64,000 bases of DNA from Trichobilharzia szidati (lineage: Eukaryota > Platyhelminthes > Trematoda > Strigeidida > Schistosomatidae). The notes under the pieces are model-generated. The model was not told the origin of the DNA. It searched no databases and was given only the letters and a program-made list of their open reading frames with translations. Location: assembly GCA_944472155.2 (NCBI GenBank), contig OX235271.1, positions 65,144,416 to 65,208,415 of the forward strand, read 5' to 3'. The position numbers and the translations under genes are program-made. This document shows, in pieces, positions 36,001 to 49,200 of this stretch; positions within the stretch are counted from its first letter, which is position 1; each line of letters begins with the position of its first letter.

Positions 36001-39000
36001 TAATCTTTCTCAAACATAAGCTATAACTTGCTAGATATCCCATTTAATAGCATAACACTTCGATAAGGATATTTTATTGACGATGACAACATTATTTGCC
36101 AGATTTCACTAAATTTTTCAGTGAGTGTTTCAAGGTCACCGGTGCGTCACACTCCATTGGTACGTAGTGGTTGAATGAAGACCTTGAGTTTGGAAGGATC
36201 CATCTGATTTTAGAACAATTCTTGTCATAAACCGTCAGTTGCAGAATAAGTGAAAGCTGGAAGGCTGTGAGTAACTGTCTCGTCCCAACTTGGGACTCTT
36301 CAATGGCGTGTATCCATGGCTCTTAGTTTGCGCCGCCATAAAATGTATCATTCGGCCAGTGAACTCAAAAATATCCAGGACTATGAACTTTAATTTCAAT
36401 GAGCTTGTGATATGGTGCCACCAGAATCCTTTGTCGTCGATCAGTATGTGTCCTGACATCTGAAGTAATGAACAGAACTAGTGGTTGGTTTCAGGACAAA
36501 ATGGTAAACATGCTCACCTCATAATCTGTAGGTCGTGAGTGGTGAACGTTCAACAGTAGTTCATTGGTAGAATGCTAGCCGACCATGCTTATGATCCGGG
36601 TTTGAATTTCACTTCACAGACAGTGAATCCGCGTCTAGTTTACTTGACCGGTAGCGAGCCCATGAAATCAAAAAGGTTGGTCATGAGGTTAAGAAATCCA
36701 CCTCGTAAGACCAACACCACTGCCAGTTAAGTCCGAAACCTTGAAGTTCTATGTTCCACTTGGAACTCAATGGGCAGAAACACAAACAGCGGTATATAGG
36801 AAATACCAACTAGGAGAAAACCTTCATATACTACTCCTTTGCTTTTTTGGTCAGATTATCTAAAGATGTGAAAACAAACATTTTCTTATGACACGTACAC
36901 ACACACACACACATATTTACTAACACATCGTCCAAGTTTTAGGTTATCCTCAGCAAAGTTGAAGAAATAAACTATCATAGACAATCAATAAAAAAAATCG
37001 ATGGATAAATAGTGTCATCTTCTAATGGTTATTAATGATTAAAATTTGTTGACAAAATTAATCAAGTCAATGTCTGTCTATGTGATTAGATGGGTGTAAA
37101 GTAATTTGTTTGGTGGTCGATAAAAGTTTCATCTTCTTTGTTATTAACTTTGGCTGAAGAGTCAAAAACCTTTTTCTAAAAAAAAACAAATAAAGAACAG
37201 AGAGTAAAATCTCGGAGTGATTATAATGGATAGCCAGCTTAAATCACTGGACCATATAAGTTTTCATCCAACATCATGAATAAACGTCTGTCCAATTCCT
37301 TTTGTTTAAATCATCCACTTATATCCTTCCATGACAACATATACTCACACACCTACTTTCCATATCTTGAAAGGAATGAAAGAAGAAGAAGAATGTAGTG
37401 GATTGGATCCTGCCTCAAATCGAGCAACACTGAAATATTGTTAATTTCTACTTTATTTGAAGAACATGTGTAAAGAGTATATTTATGAATAATCTCCATC
37501 GAGGCATTAATGAAAATAAAACACGTAGTTCAGAGAAGAGTCTCTTTTCGGAGAATTCATTCACTTAGCTGTACAGTCGCAAATATTTATGGGTTATTTT
37601 GTATGTATGTGTATATTAAGTTTGTCAAACTAAAATACAGTTGGTTATGGTTATTTTTAACTAAACAGGTGAGAATTAGTAATTTTTACGTGGAGTTACG
37701 TAATACAAAACGGTCAAGAAAATCGAACACCTGGTTTCTGTTTATTCCTTCACGTTCCCAGTGGAACACAGGGCTTCAAGCTTCAGCTTTGAACTTTCGG
37801 TAGCAGTGGTGTTTATTTTTATGGGATGGGGTTGCTAGCCTGACGCCCAATCTTTCCTCTTCACTAGTTTTATTATTGGCTTAGCGAGTTGAAAGTGGGC
37901 GTCGGCTGGGGATCGAACCTCGGACCATGTGTATGGTTGGTGAGCGTCCTAACCAATATGCCACCGACGCCTGGTTAACACTGATCATTCCATCTCAACA
38001 AACGCCTCCTTAAAAAAAAACCTAAAGAGATAAGAATAACCTACCAAAGGAAATACGGTTTCATACATTTGGTTCCTCGATAAATTTCGATAAAGAAAGG
38101 AAGACGATATTTGCAGTTTAAATGATATTATCATTCCATTTCACAGGTTGTCATCAGCTGCAGACTACCTGAAATTACAATGGTTATGTAGATGATAATA
38201 ACATACTTTAATGTTTGAGTATTAGTAGAGAAGAGATAAAATTGACGCATCCAGAATGTAAGCATTACAATTTTTAGTTTTAGTTTTCATCATCAATTTA
38301 TACACTTTCAAAGTAGAAAAGAGGCGGGAAGGGTAAGACGGAAAACAGAAAAATTAATGAAACAGTGTTAGCTTGTAGTTTCACATAGCAACTCAAAAAA
38401 CAAGGGCGGTTACAGTTTATAAGATTAAGATTTGTTCAGTGAGTTGAAATCATTGAAATAGATGACTAATTAATGTAATCAAAATCAAAATTCAGTTACC
38501 AAGGCAGTGAGAGATTAATCACACTCCCTTTCTGTATGCATATGTCTGGTTTGAATCGTTTGATTGCAATCGCTTCGGTAAATTGTAGTCAATTTACTGT
38601 CCTTTGTCTATTTTTTCTCTACTACCAGCACTTAAACATTAAAGTATGTAATTATCATCTATATAACCATTGTAATTTCAGGTAGTCTGCAGCTGATGAG
38701 AACCTGTGAAATAGAATGATGATATCACCTTATACTGAGAATTTCGTCTTCCTTTCTTTATCGAAATACGGTTTCTTCTTCTTTTTATCGCTGAAGCTCT
38801 GGTCATTCACATACAAAAGAGAATTACTCAACCACTTCTACTATCATGGTGACAACGTTGTTGATTTTTGATGATTTAATTTGCTTGTTTTCCTGTTTTT
38901 TTTTAATTGCTTATAATTCTTGCATTCATTTGGAACTCTCACGTAATTCCTTATTCTCTCCTTTATTCCTGTGCGTATCTTGAGTGCAACTCAATCATCA

Positions 39001-40217
39001 AACCATTCATATTATTACGTAACTCCTTTTTAACAACTGTTTGTGACAACTCATCACCCTTGTTACTACCCTAGTTTCATTAACACCCAATTTTCGTGAC
39101 CGCTTTGTATTACGTAACTCCATGCAAAACTTACTAATTCTCACCTGTTTAGTTAAAATAACCATAACCAATTGTATTTTATGGAGGATTTCAACATCAG
39201 CTGACATCAGTTAGAGAACCACTGGAAAACCTGGAAGTACAGGACAGCTGCTTCGTCCTAGTTTGGTACTTTTCATCGGTACGCACCCATCGGGGTTTGA
39301 ACCCAGGACCTTCTGGCTACACGGCGAGCTCGTAGACCATTGAGCCACTGGGACCCGATCCAATGGTCCTTGAATTCCATTTTCTGCCAATTCACGACAT
39401 AGCGTGACCATTTCACAATGTCTTCTTCGATGAGTTACTACCTCATCTTCAACCTGCTATACCCTACTGGTCACGGCTTCCCACTAGAAGCTAAGTAAAT
39501 GAATTCGCCGAAAAGAGACTCCTCGCTGAACTACATGTTTTGTTTTCATCAATGATATTTTGCTATAAAATTATACTGAGGATTTAGTACTGTATGTAGA
39601 CATATTGTCAAAAATAAAACTTTTACCATTTTCACTATTCTTAGGATTATCAGTGAGATTCAACACAAGCTTAGCATTCTGTTAATCCCATATCATTTGA
39701 AGTAGCGAACCTTTTGCTGTTCTTATTTTCACCTGAATTTAAATTCAGAAATCGTCAATTTGAGCTACTGAATTATGATAATCAACCTTTGTTCATTCAA
39801 TTGAATTTTTAGATTTTCCCGTCGATTGATTGGACCGAAGTGCTCGGTCTCAGGTTGACATGTCGGCTTCATTCATACTGAAAAGAAGTCATAGACCCAC
39901 ATTCAAAAGGTGATCAATCAGTCAGTCTGGTCTTAACAAGGTGGCGAAGTCGAACTATGGTAGTGACCACCAAGAATGACACTGAAAAACCCTTAGGAAT
40001 ATAAATGAACAGTAAAACTCATTAGTTGGTTAAGATTATTAGTTGCGGTGAAATTAAGGTCAGGTTAGGGTACCGATTTAGGATCAGCTTAAGACTAAGG
40101 TTAAGTTAGGACTAACTATACTAGTGAAATCGTAGATCCATGCGTTTTATGAACAAATTATCGAGTTTCGATTGATTGGCCAAAGTTATTCTTGGTGGTG
40201 GTAGCATAACATATATA

Positions 40218-40251
<34 letters not shown>

Positions 40252-43200
40252 TAGTAAAGAGCCTCTGATGAGGCACTAATCCGAAGGGAAAATATTTCAC
40301 CGCTCATTTTGCTGTTTCTTTTTCCAACTTAATTTATATATTTCTTAGAAAACTGAAACGGAATGCTTGAAATTCCTGCTTTGTTTATAAAGAAACGTTC
40401 AATTACTCATTTTACTTTAGCTTACCACAGTCTGTAAAATTTAAACAATGATAGCTTTGTTTGTTACAGGATAAACATACACTCGTGCATTCCATCAACT
40501 GTGCAATTTATCAAGCATTATTATTATTGTTTCTTTTAGTTCCTAGAGGAACATAGGGCTTCAGCCAAACGTCTCTATTGAGTTTGGTTCTCCACCAACG
40601 TATTCACCTGGCTCCACGTTTGCCAACATGCTTTCACCTCCTCTTCACATGACCTCCTCCATGTCACCCTCACACTGACGACCAACTCACCGCCTCCCAT
40701 TCGGGTTCCGCTCGAGAGATGGCCTGTCGTGTGATGTCACTTGATGGCTTGTTTTCTCAGAGTAAGGTCAATCCACCTACATTTCTTCCTGCATATTTGT
40801 TGCACAACTGGTTTTTGCCGGGTCGGTTAGCTCCCAGAGATCCCTGTTGTTGATATTTTCTGGCCATCTGATCTTGAGTATCAAGTAGAGTGGGCTTATA
40901 TGTGAAAAGTTAAAACAGTCACCAATGAGTGAGTCGTAAATATTTAGAAATAAAACCCATCATTTAATCAATTATCCAAATTAAGATTGAAGAGCATGGT
41001 TTCAATTATAACAAAAAGACTGCTACTGAACTGCCTAACTGACTTCTTAATGTAGGGCCTTACTAGAAAAGTGTCTCATTTACGAGAAGCACGCATAAAA
41101 GTGGCGAGAAAAAAAATGTATCAGAGAACTCTTTCTTACTGTATTTATTATCTTATGACTTGATCAGAACGCTGGCTTTCTCAGTTAAGACAAACTATAG
41201 CAGGCACCAAAATGATCTTGAATAACCCTTCCGAAGAAAAGACTGCGAAATCCTTGAGTTTGGTGATGAATTAAAAATTCAAAAGTTTATACTTCTTAGT
41301 GGGACGATTGTGTGTTTACCGTAATCCCTGATCTAGACTTTAACCTATACTGAATCTAATCTCTAACCCGAACGCCGAGGAATCTGAAGGAAGAAGGAAA
41401 CGTCTGTCCAATAATCCCTAGTTTTCAGTGATTCTCTAACTGAAGTTACCTCGTAATCTAGCTTGAAGTCAATCAGATCCTTGTAGACCAACGTTTGAAA
41501 ATCAGTTTACAGCTGACAAGTGACTGACCACAGGATGAAGCCGTTTGAAGTTCTAGTGTTAGACGGTTACCAGTGGGACCCACCAAGTTGAACGTGAGCA
41601 GAGAGACTTACGGATGACAGCGGCTGGGATTTTGCGCTCTACATCGCCAAATTTTTTTTGATTGCAGCTTGATTCCACACCGTATTTTCAGTACAGGTAT
41701 GAAATTTTCAGCATGTGATATCGGTAGCCCAAATTTTGCAGGCCAACCATAGATATCAGTTGTGCGTTGGCAGGGGATCGGACCCCGGACCATATGCATG
41801 GTCGGCGAGAGTCTTAACCACTGTGCCACAGACGCACACAAATGGCAGAAGTTAGAAATGATGAGCCACTGGATTCCTTCCCAGTGGCTCGCCTTGTAAC
41901 CTGTGTTCAACCCCTGGTGGGGTCATAGGTGCACACCGATGAAGAGTTCCAAATAAGGACAAGACGACAGTGCAGTACTCCTTGGTTTTCAGTGGTTATC
42001 TAACTGAAACCAGTTCGTGATGAAAGTTGTGATTTGTATTTCCCGCTGATTAATAATAACTGGACTGAAATGAGCACCCTACGTCTCACTGCTAGACAGC
42101 ATCAACTAGATTTCTCATCTGTGCTTTACTTTTCTATAAAATAACTATGTTTAACATCTGAAATGAATCAATAATGCTTGTCCTACTGTTGATATTTTCT
42201 TTTAAGGGTCCAGATCCTTTTGATCTATATGAAATAATCGATTCAGATAGTGGTAATGTACTGACAGCTGAACAATTAATTGATCGTCAAATCACTCTCC
42301 AGGTATCTGCAAATCATTTACACTCGATAGAAGAATTAATTCTCTATGGTTATAATTATCTGCATTTAGCTAATTCTGGTCCACCAAAGTACAAATCTGC
42401 AAGAAATATAGCTGAATGTAAAGAGTACAGTGAAATGTTAACACTGTATGATACAGCTGACCAGTATCGATTAGAAATGAGTAATGTTCATAAGACTGTT
42501 TTGACCGGAGATTATCATCATTTTCTTCAATTAGTTAATATGAAAAAAGTTATAATGAGTAAGTGACATTTCCTTTAGAGTTTTTAAAAAAAAGTTCTTA
42601 CGCCATTTATAATTCAAAAACTAACGATCTAATTAGTGAATTACTTTTTCATTATTTCTGCAGTTTTCGCGGTATTTTGTCATTTTATTAGATAACCTTT
42701 GAAAGATAAGTAGCCGTCAGGGTCATGCAATGAAGGAACTAATCCAGAACTGCCGTAAATTCGGGAAAGTATAATAGCTGAACAGCAGCATCGTGTTACT
42801 TAGCATATTGCCTGATATGACTTTATTAGTGGCAACAGTATGTTCGTGTTTAAATAAGTAGGTCATAGTAACAAGACAATGTGTAAACACATTGTTCAAC
42901 ACTCATCAGTATGGGTGTAGAAAAAAGAGTAAAGATAAGCTAACAGCTGAATTCATGAGTATACTGTTGTCTTAGGTCACGTATTCCAACAGACCTTTAT
43001 CAACAGCTGTCTTCATTCTATACTGAAGATCAGATGGTCGGAAAGAATCACCAACAAGAAACTATGGGAACAAACAAAACAAGAACCAATCGCTCAACAA
43101 ATATGCAGGAGAAAGTGGAGATGGATTGGACACTCGCTGAGCAGGCCGTTGGGTGACATCGCGCGTCAGGCCAACGCTCGAGTGGAACCCGAAAGGGAAG

Positions 43201-46200
43201 CGGCGAGTGGGATATCGAAGGGTGACATGGAGGAGATCGTGTGAAGAGGAATTGAAACAGCGTGGACTAACATGGATGCATGTGAGAAGTACAGCAGAAG
43301 AGAGAAGCAAGTGGAGACGTGCAGTTGAAGCCTTATGTTCCACTACGAACCCAAGGGAACAATAATAAATAATAATAAAAGGTCACTTATTACACATGAG
43401 TGCTCTGTAAATTATTATTATTGATCATTATTAGTGGAATCTTTATTTATACGTCTTATGACATTTTGACTTGTCACTTGAGTAAATGAGTATAATTGAG
43501 TGTTTTTAAATAATATCCAACTGAATTAGTTATCGTCAGAAACAATAAACCCATTGATGATACAAATGAGTTCTGATATTTATGCAATAGTTATGCAATA
43601 AGTACTGACTGATTAGTATACATCATGGATGATATTAATCTTCGAAATTTCAAAAGCTATAGGCTGTAAAACAAGCAACGAAGGTTAATAAAGCAGGATT
43701 TAATGAATTCATCAAATTTCGGTAGAACTCGTCAGCTGAATACTCTACATACACGGATATATACTTTTGAAATTACATTGAGAGATATAGGACTGATAAG
43801 TAAACAAACTACATTGAATTAGTCATGCAGAAAGACACGTGCCAATGTTTTTCCAGGTCATGTTCAAATAGATAAGGGGAGAGAGAGTATGAGAGATCAA
43901 AATTAAGATAAATTGCATTACGCTTCAATTACATCACCTAGTTAAACAGTCAGACATTAGAGAATACAACAAGAATTGCAACCAGAGTGATGTCAATAGT
44001 AACAGTTAGAATTCATCAGCCATTGAATCGGGTCCCAGTGGCTGAATGGTATACGAGCTTGCCTTGTAACCGGAAGGTCCCGGGTTCGAATCCCAGTGGG
44101 TGCGTACTGCCGATGATTCCCAAACTAGGATGAAACAGCAGCTGTCCAGTACTCCAGTGCTGGTTTTCAATGGTTCTCTAACTGATATCAATCCGTGATC
44201 AACTCGTAAAAAATAGTAATAGTTATAATAATAATAATAGTGTTGAAGTGAGTTAAGATAATCCTACTGATAAAGGATAGTTTTAAATGAATCAAGAATA
44301 ATAATAGTGAGAATAATAATAATAAGAGGTAGAATTATAAGTAAAACGTATTACCATGGTAGATTCACAGTCACGACCATCTCCTTTTGTACACAGAGAC
44401 CTGGTTTGTAAACTCGAATTGCGCAAGCCTCTGCACTTGCAAGCATCTTCTTGTTTCTTTGTCTGCTGACAATAGTGAATGACTTGACCGCGTCGATATC
44501 ATGTCCGTAATCCACAAGATGCTTTGATATTGAGGATTTTGGCACTTTGCACTCGGCTGTTTTCAACCATTTTGGCAAATGCTCCATCATGCGAGTAGAC
44601 AATCGCCTTTCTGTACGACCTATGTATTTGCTTCCACAAACACAATCAAATTGATATACGCCGTGTCGAGGATGGGCGACTGGTCTTGTTTTAAATTCGT
44701 ATCGGGAAATAAATGTTTCCAATTCTTGAAGAAACTATAGGGTTGTTTATTTTGTGTTATTCGGTTGCTAGTTCCACGCCTAACCTCCTCTCTTTCCTGG
44801 TCTTTAGGACTAATCTGGCTCTGAGGTACAAATACCTAACTGCTAATTTGCTGACCATTTCACTACAGTCATGACAAGTCATACTGAGCTGCTGTGTGAA
44901 TGAATAATACATTACTGACCGTTTATCTATGCCATAAGAAGATTCAGACCTACATTCATCATGGCAGACAAATAACCTTTTTTATTTTGAATATAAACGT
45001 CCAGTCTCAATTGTTTTGTTAGCTGTTGCTTAGGTGAAATATAACTAACTACAGATTAATTTAACACTAATTATATTAGCTAATTTAAGAACATCGACTT
45101 TATGACCAATTTTTATGAGACAAACTTGAACAAAGAGAGAATGATAAATGCATAAGGATAATGTCAGCTGATCTTTTTTTATTTCAACCATTCTACTCAA
45201 CTAGCTACAACCAGAACAATAAAAAAATATAAATTACATTTAAGATTTGAACATACTATTTTCGTGATGACAAGGAGTAACTGGTAGGAACTAAGAGTGA
45301 TATAAATCCGAGTGACGTAAGTTGTTAAATTATTAAGGGTTAAAAGGATGGATTGACTATTTAAATGATAGTAAGACGAATAATCTTGGAAGCGAAGACA
45401 CACAGTTCAAAAAATTTTTGGGTCGAAACAAAGTTTGACCAGAATGAGTACAACTACATGACAGATTGCGTAACTATAGACAATATGTCTATATAACGTG
45501 GTACAAGAGGCGGATAGGGTGTGTCATGTTCAGATAGAACAATAACATTTTCTGAATAGCGTAGAAGATCACGTAATAAAATTTGTATACTTAGTTATTA
45601 CCAAGGCAGTGAGATACTTACCACTGTCTGTTTCTGCGTAGACACATTTGTTGAGGTAATCGCCATCAAACGATTAAAACGAAATCTATGTGCACAGAAA
45701 GAGACAGTGATGAATCTTGTACTGTCTTGGTGCATCCTCTGTACTGTTTAAATAAAATTTAAATTTTCATCTGAACACAAATCACCCTATCCGCCTCTTG
45801 TACCACGTTATATAGACATATTGTCTATAGTTACGCAATCTGTCATGTAGTTGTACTCATTCTGGTCAAACTTTGTTTCGACCCAAAAATTTTTTGAACT
45901 GTGTGTCTTCGCTTCCAAGATTATTCGTCTTACTATCATTTAAATAGTCAATCCATCCTTTTAACCCTTAATAATTTAACAACTTACGTCACTCGGATTT
46001 ATATCACTCTTAGTTCCTACCAGTTACTCCTTGTCATCACGAAAATAGTATGTTCAAATCTTAAATGTAATTTATATTTTTTTATTGTTCTGGTTGTAGC
46101 TAGTTGAGTAGAATGGTTGAAATAAAAAAAGATCAGCTGACATTATCCTTATGCATTTATCATTCTCTCTTTGTTCAAGTTTATCAATGGGGAGAATCAT

Positions 46201-49200
46201 ATGAAAATTTATCAGAAGATAGACGATTTCACTCCTGAAGAATTATGTGTCTTTCAATAGCACATTCCTTCTAACATTTCCAAAATACAATCACATATTC
46301 TTCTTTCTATTCATTATCGTCAACCTACAAGCAAAACTTTGAAAAGACAAGTTTATTTTTAAGTAACACAAAATGGTTCATTGTTAAGGTTAGCTGCTTT
46401 ATAAGGAAAACGCATTTAAAATGCCGAAATCAGTGGAAATTTGTTAGACCACTGTTTCATGAAATTTGTATCAGATTTATAATACGACCACATAATGAGA
46501 AAATTAATCCACCCGTATAACAGTCCCGTAGATCAAAAGTGTTTTCCTTTCTGTACTTCAATCATTGACCTCGGTGGTATATCCGAGATGCAAACTGCTG
46601 ATCGATATAGGTAATTGCAAACTTCTCACGTCAATCGGTAGCGATCACCTGTAATACTGTGGTGGAAGCTGTCTGAAAGCCAAAATTAAAGACAACAGTT
46701 GAGGTCAGTGTTTACATCTCGAATCAGGGTCATGAGAAAAACAATAACAAAGCTTAATCTTAAGGAACTCACCAACCAACCATAGCAGACTTAACGTCTG
46801 CAAATACTATTAGCAGATATATGGCCTGACTTTCTAAGAAGTGGCCACAAAGAGATGACAGAATAACCTTCAGCAGGAAAACAACCAATCAGAAGACGCT
46901 GCTTTTCTGCTAACAGTAACGCTAATAATAATGCACACAAAAATCTATAAATATCTTTTGATTTTCTCAATAAACGGTCTGTTGCCTGGCCCTCGTCTTC
47001 TGTCGTTACAATACTAAAAGGATGGCTGATTTGTTCATTTGTGCTCCAGCCCATCAATGGTGAACGCAGATTATTGATTAAGTTTGAAGACTGAAATTAG
47101 TCCAAGCCTAATGAATTCAGTCTACTTACTTTAGTGAACTCGTAACATGTGAAATGCAGTCAGTTCAGGACAATATTTCACCATGGTTTCCACTAAAAAC
47201 CCAAATCGTACCATATGACCTGACTGACATCACAAATAGAATCAAGAAAACAATCAATAAATGCTTTATGAAGTGAGTAAGTGAAAACCCCTTAAACCAA
47301 ACAGTTACACTACTACTTGGAGAAATTATACTAAGTTACCAGAATTCTTGCAGGAGTTGTTTTCAATTACAGTTCTCTTCCAATCACTTAATTAGGTGAA
47401 CTATGAAGTAATTAAATTCAAAGGAAGCATAAATTAATTTTTGCACAGCTAAAGGCCCTTTATCTGATTTTTATAGTCCATGGATTACATAACGACGGAA
47501 ATAAAGCAATCACTGAGTAAAAATGTTTGTATTCTACCGAATTCCGTCTATTTAGAACCTTTACCTAGAACTGAATTAAGATTTAAAGGTTCTTTGGCAA
47601 GTAACAAACAAAGCATAATACTTCAGGATAGAGCGTTTGAAGGTGTTCACTAATAAACTTCTAACTCAGTGACAAATCCATTAGGATATTGATACTACTA
47701 ACCACTTTACTTCACTATGAATTCCATTCTTTCCACATGCAATGCAAAACACTTCTGAATACTGCTAAGTACAATAAGGTAAATGGTAGGATATTCGTGG
47801 ACCTAAGCTTCATGCTTATCATCACTCACTAGCAAAGCGTCACTACAGCATTGTAGGAGTTAATGTCCCGATGGAAATTCAGACCTACATCGTTCAATGC
47901 TAATAACAGACGTGGAATATTATCAGAAGAAATCAGTGGTAGGAAAATCTCAGCTCAAAGTAGTTGAGAATGCTGCACGCGGAAGTCTGAATACCTAATA
48001 GATGTCTCTCTTCCTTCAGCATAACGAGGCAACTTAGGTTGACACCTAGAGATTTCAGAAGGTATGAAACCATATTGATCATAGAAGGAGTAGATGGCTT
48101 TACGCTCTATTCTTGCTTCACTATCACATATCCTTGTTTCCCTCGCTTCTTTTTTCTTAGCTGTGTAACTTTCAACAACTACTAGTACCACTGAGTTTTA
48201 CTTTATATTCCCTTCAGTTAATTTCCAGTTCACTATGTTGATATGAAGTGTGACAACTGGAGATGATATAGGTTTAAACGGGACTGTGCATTATTCATAT
48301 TTGTCTTTTACGCATTTTACTTTAGCATTTCTTTCACTTTAGGTCGTGATTGGCGAGAACGTTCACTACTACATCTAGCAGTACTCTATCGTAGAACAGA
48401 TTTTGTTCTTCAATTGATTGAATTATATCCAGAACTTGTGAATTATCAAGATTGTCTTGGACGTACTCCATTGCATTATGCAATTTGTTTAAATGATAAT
48501 CGCCGGTTGTTTTTAAAAATTGTTGCTAAATCTGGATTAGTTAATAAACAAACGAAAGATTTAGTAAGTTTTTCTAATGCCTAGTTATTATTATCATTAT
48601 CATTATTGTAAAATCACTTTTATTCAATTACAAACATTAATGTAAATGAAATGTTAGTACGTTGGTGGAATCCACCGTGTGTGCTTCGTCCTGTGTGGGA
48701 TTCGTCAGTTAGCTAAACCTGTACTCCTAATGAGTGGTGTTCTCACTTAGACTCAAACTCAACATCCAATATCTCAAACATCAAAGCGTCATAAAACTAA
48801 GTAAGATCATGTTCATCGCAAAGTCCGTAAAAGGAGCAGAAATATCAACAGGAACTGAGTGTTTCTGTTCAGTGTAATCAGTCAATGGGGAATTCAAAAT
48901 AGTTTTATTAAAGAGGCTTCTCGGTTATACACAATAGTATCCTATTAAGTAAACTATTAATTTACAGTAATAGCAAACATTCAGATTAATAGGAGAAAGA
49001 AAGCCATCCATTGAGGAGACGGCACTATATGTCACACCGAAATATTAAACAATGGAGGCTAAAGCGGAGTGTGTGGAATAAATTCGCCAATTTTATGCGG
49101 AAGCCTTGATCTTCCGAATATATATTAGGCGAGCCCGTTGACTACTTACTCAGTGGGTTGAAATTCAATAATCTGCCAATTTTAACTTCTGTCAATTAGT

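Larger units (their letters stand above)
37508..39545. mobile_element. Large inverted-repeat element with nested insertions
   Basis: Outer arms 37508-37725 and 39090-39545 are inverted copies (GTCTCTTTTCGG, GAATTCATT, TTGGTTATGGTTATTTT, AACTAAACAGGTGAGAATTA, GGAGTTACGTAATACAAA). The right arm is split by a SINE at 39183-39420. The interior holds the smaller foldback at 38063-38762 and a family-C SINE. No protein is encoded. Could be a PLE-type non-coding derivative. Confidence 0.65.

Noticed and set aside
38693..38712. CTGATGAGAACCTGTGAAAT as a hammerhead
   Set aside because: The bases between CTGATGA and GAAA cannot form stem II, and no stem I is seen; at best a decayed ribozyme.
45197..46107. 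Two identical 68-codon ORFs at 45197-45403 and 45901-46107 as genes
   Set aside because: They are the same chance frame in the two arms of the palindrome.
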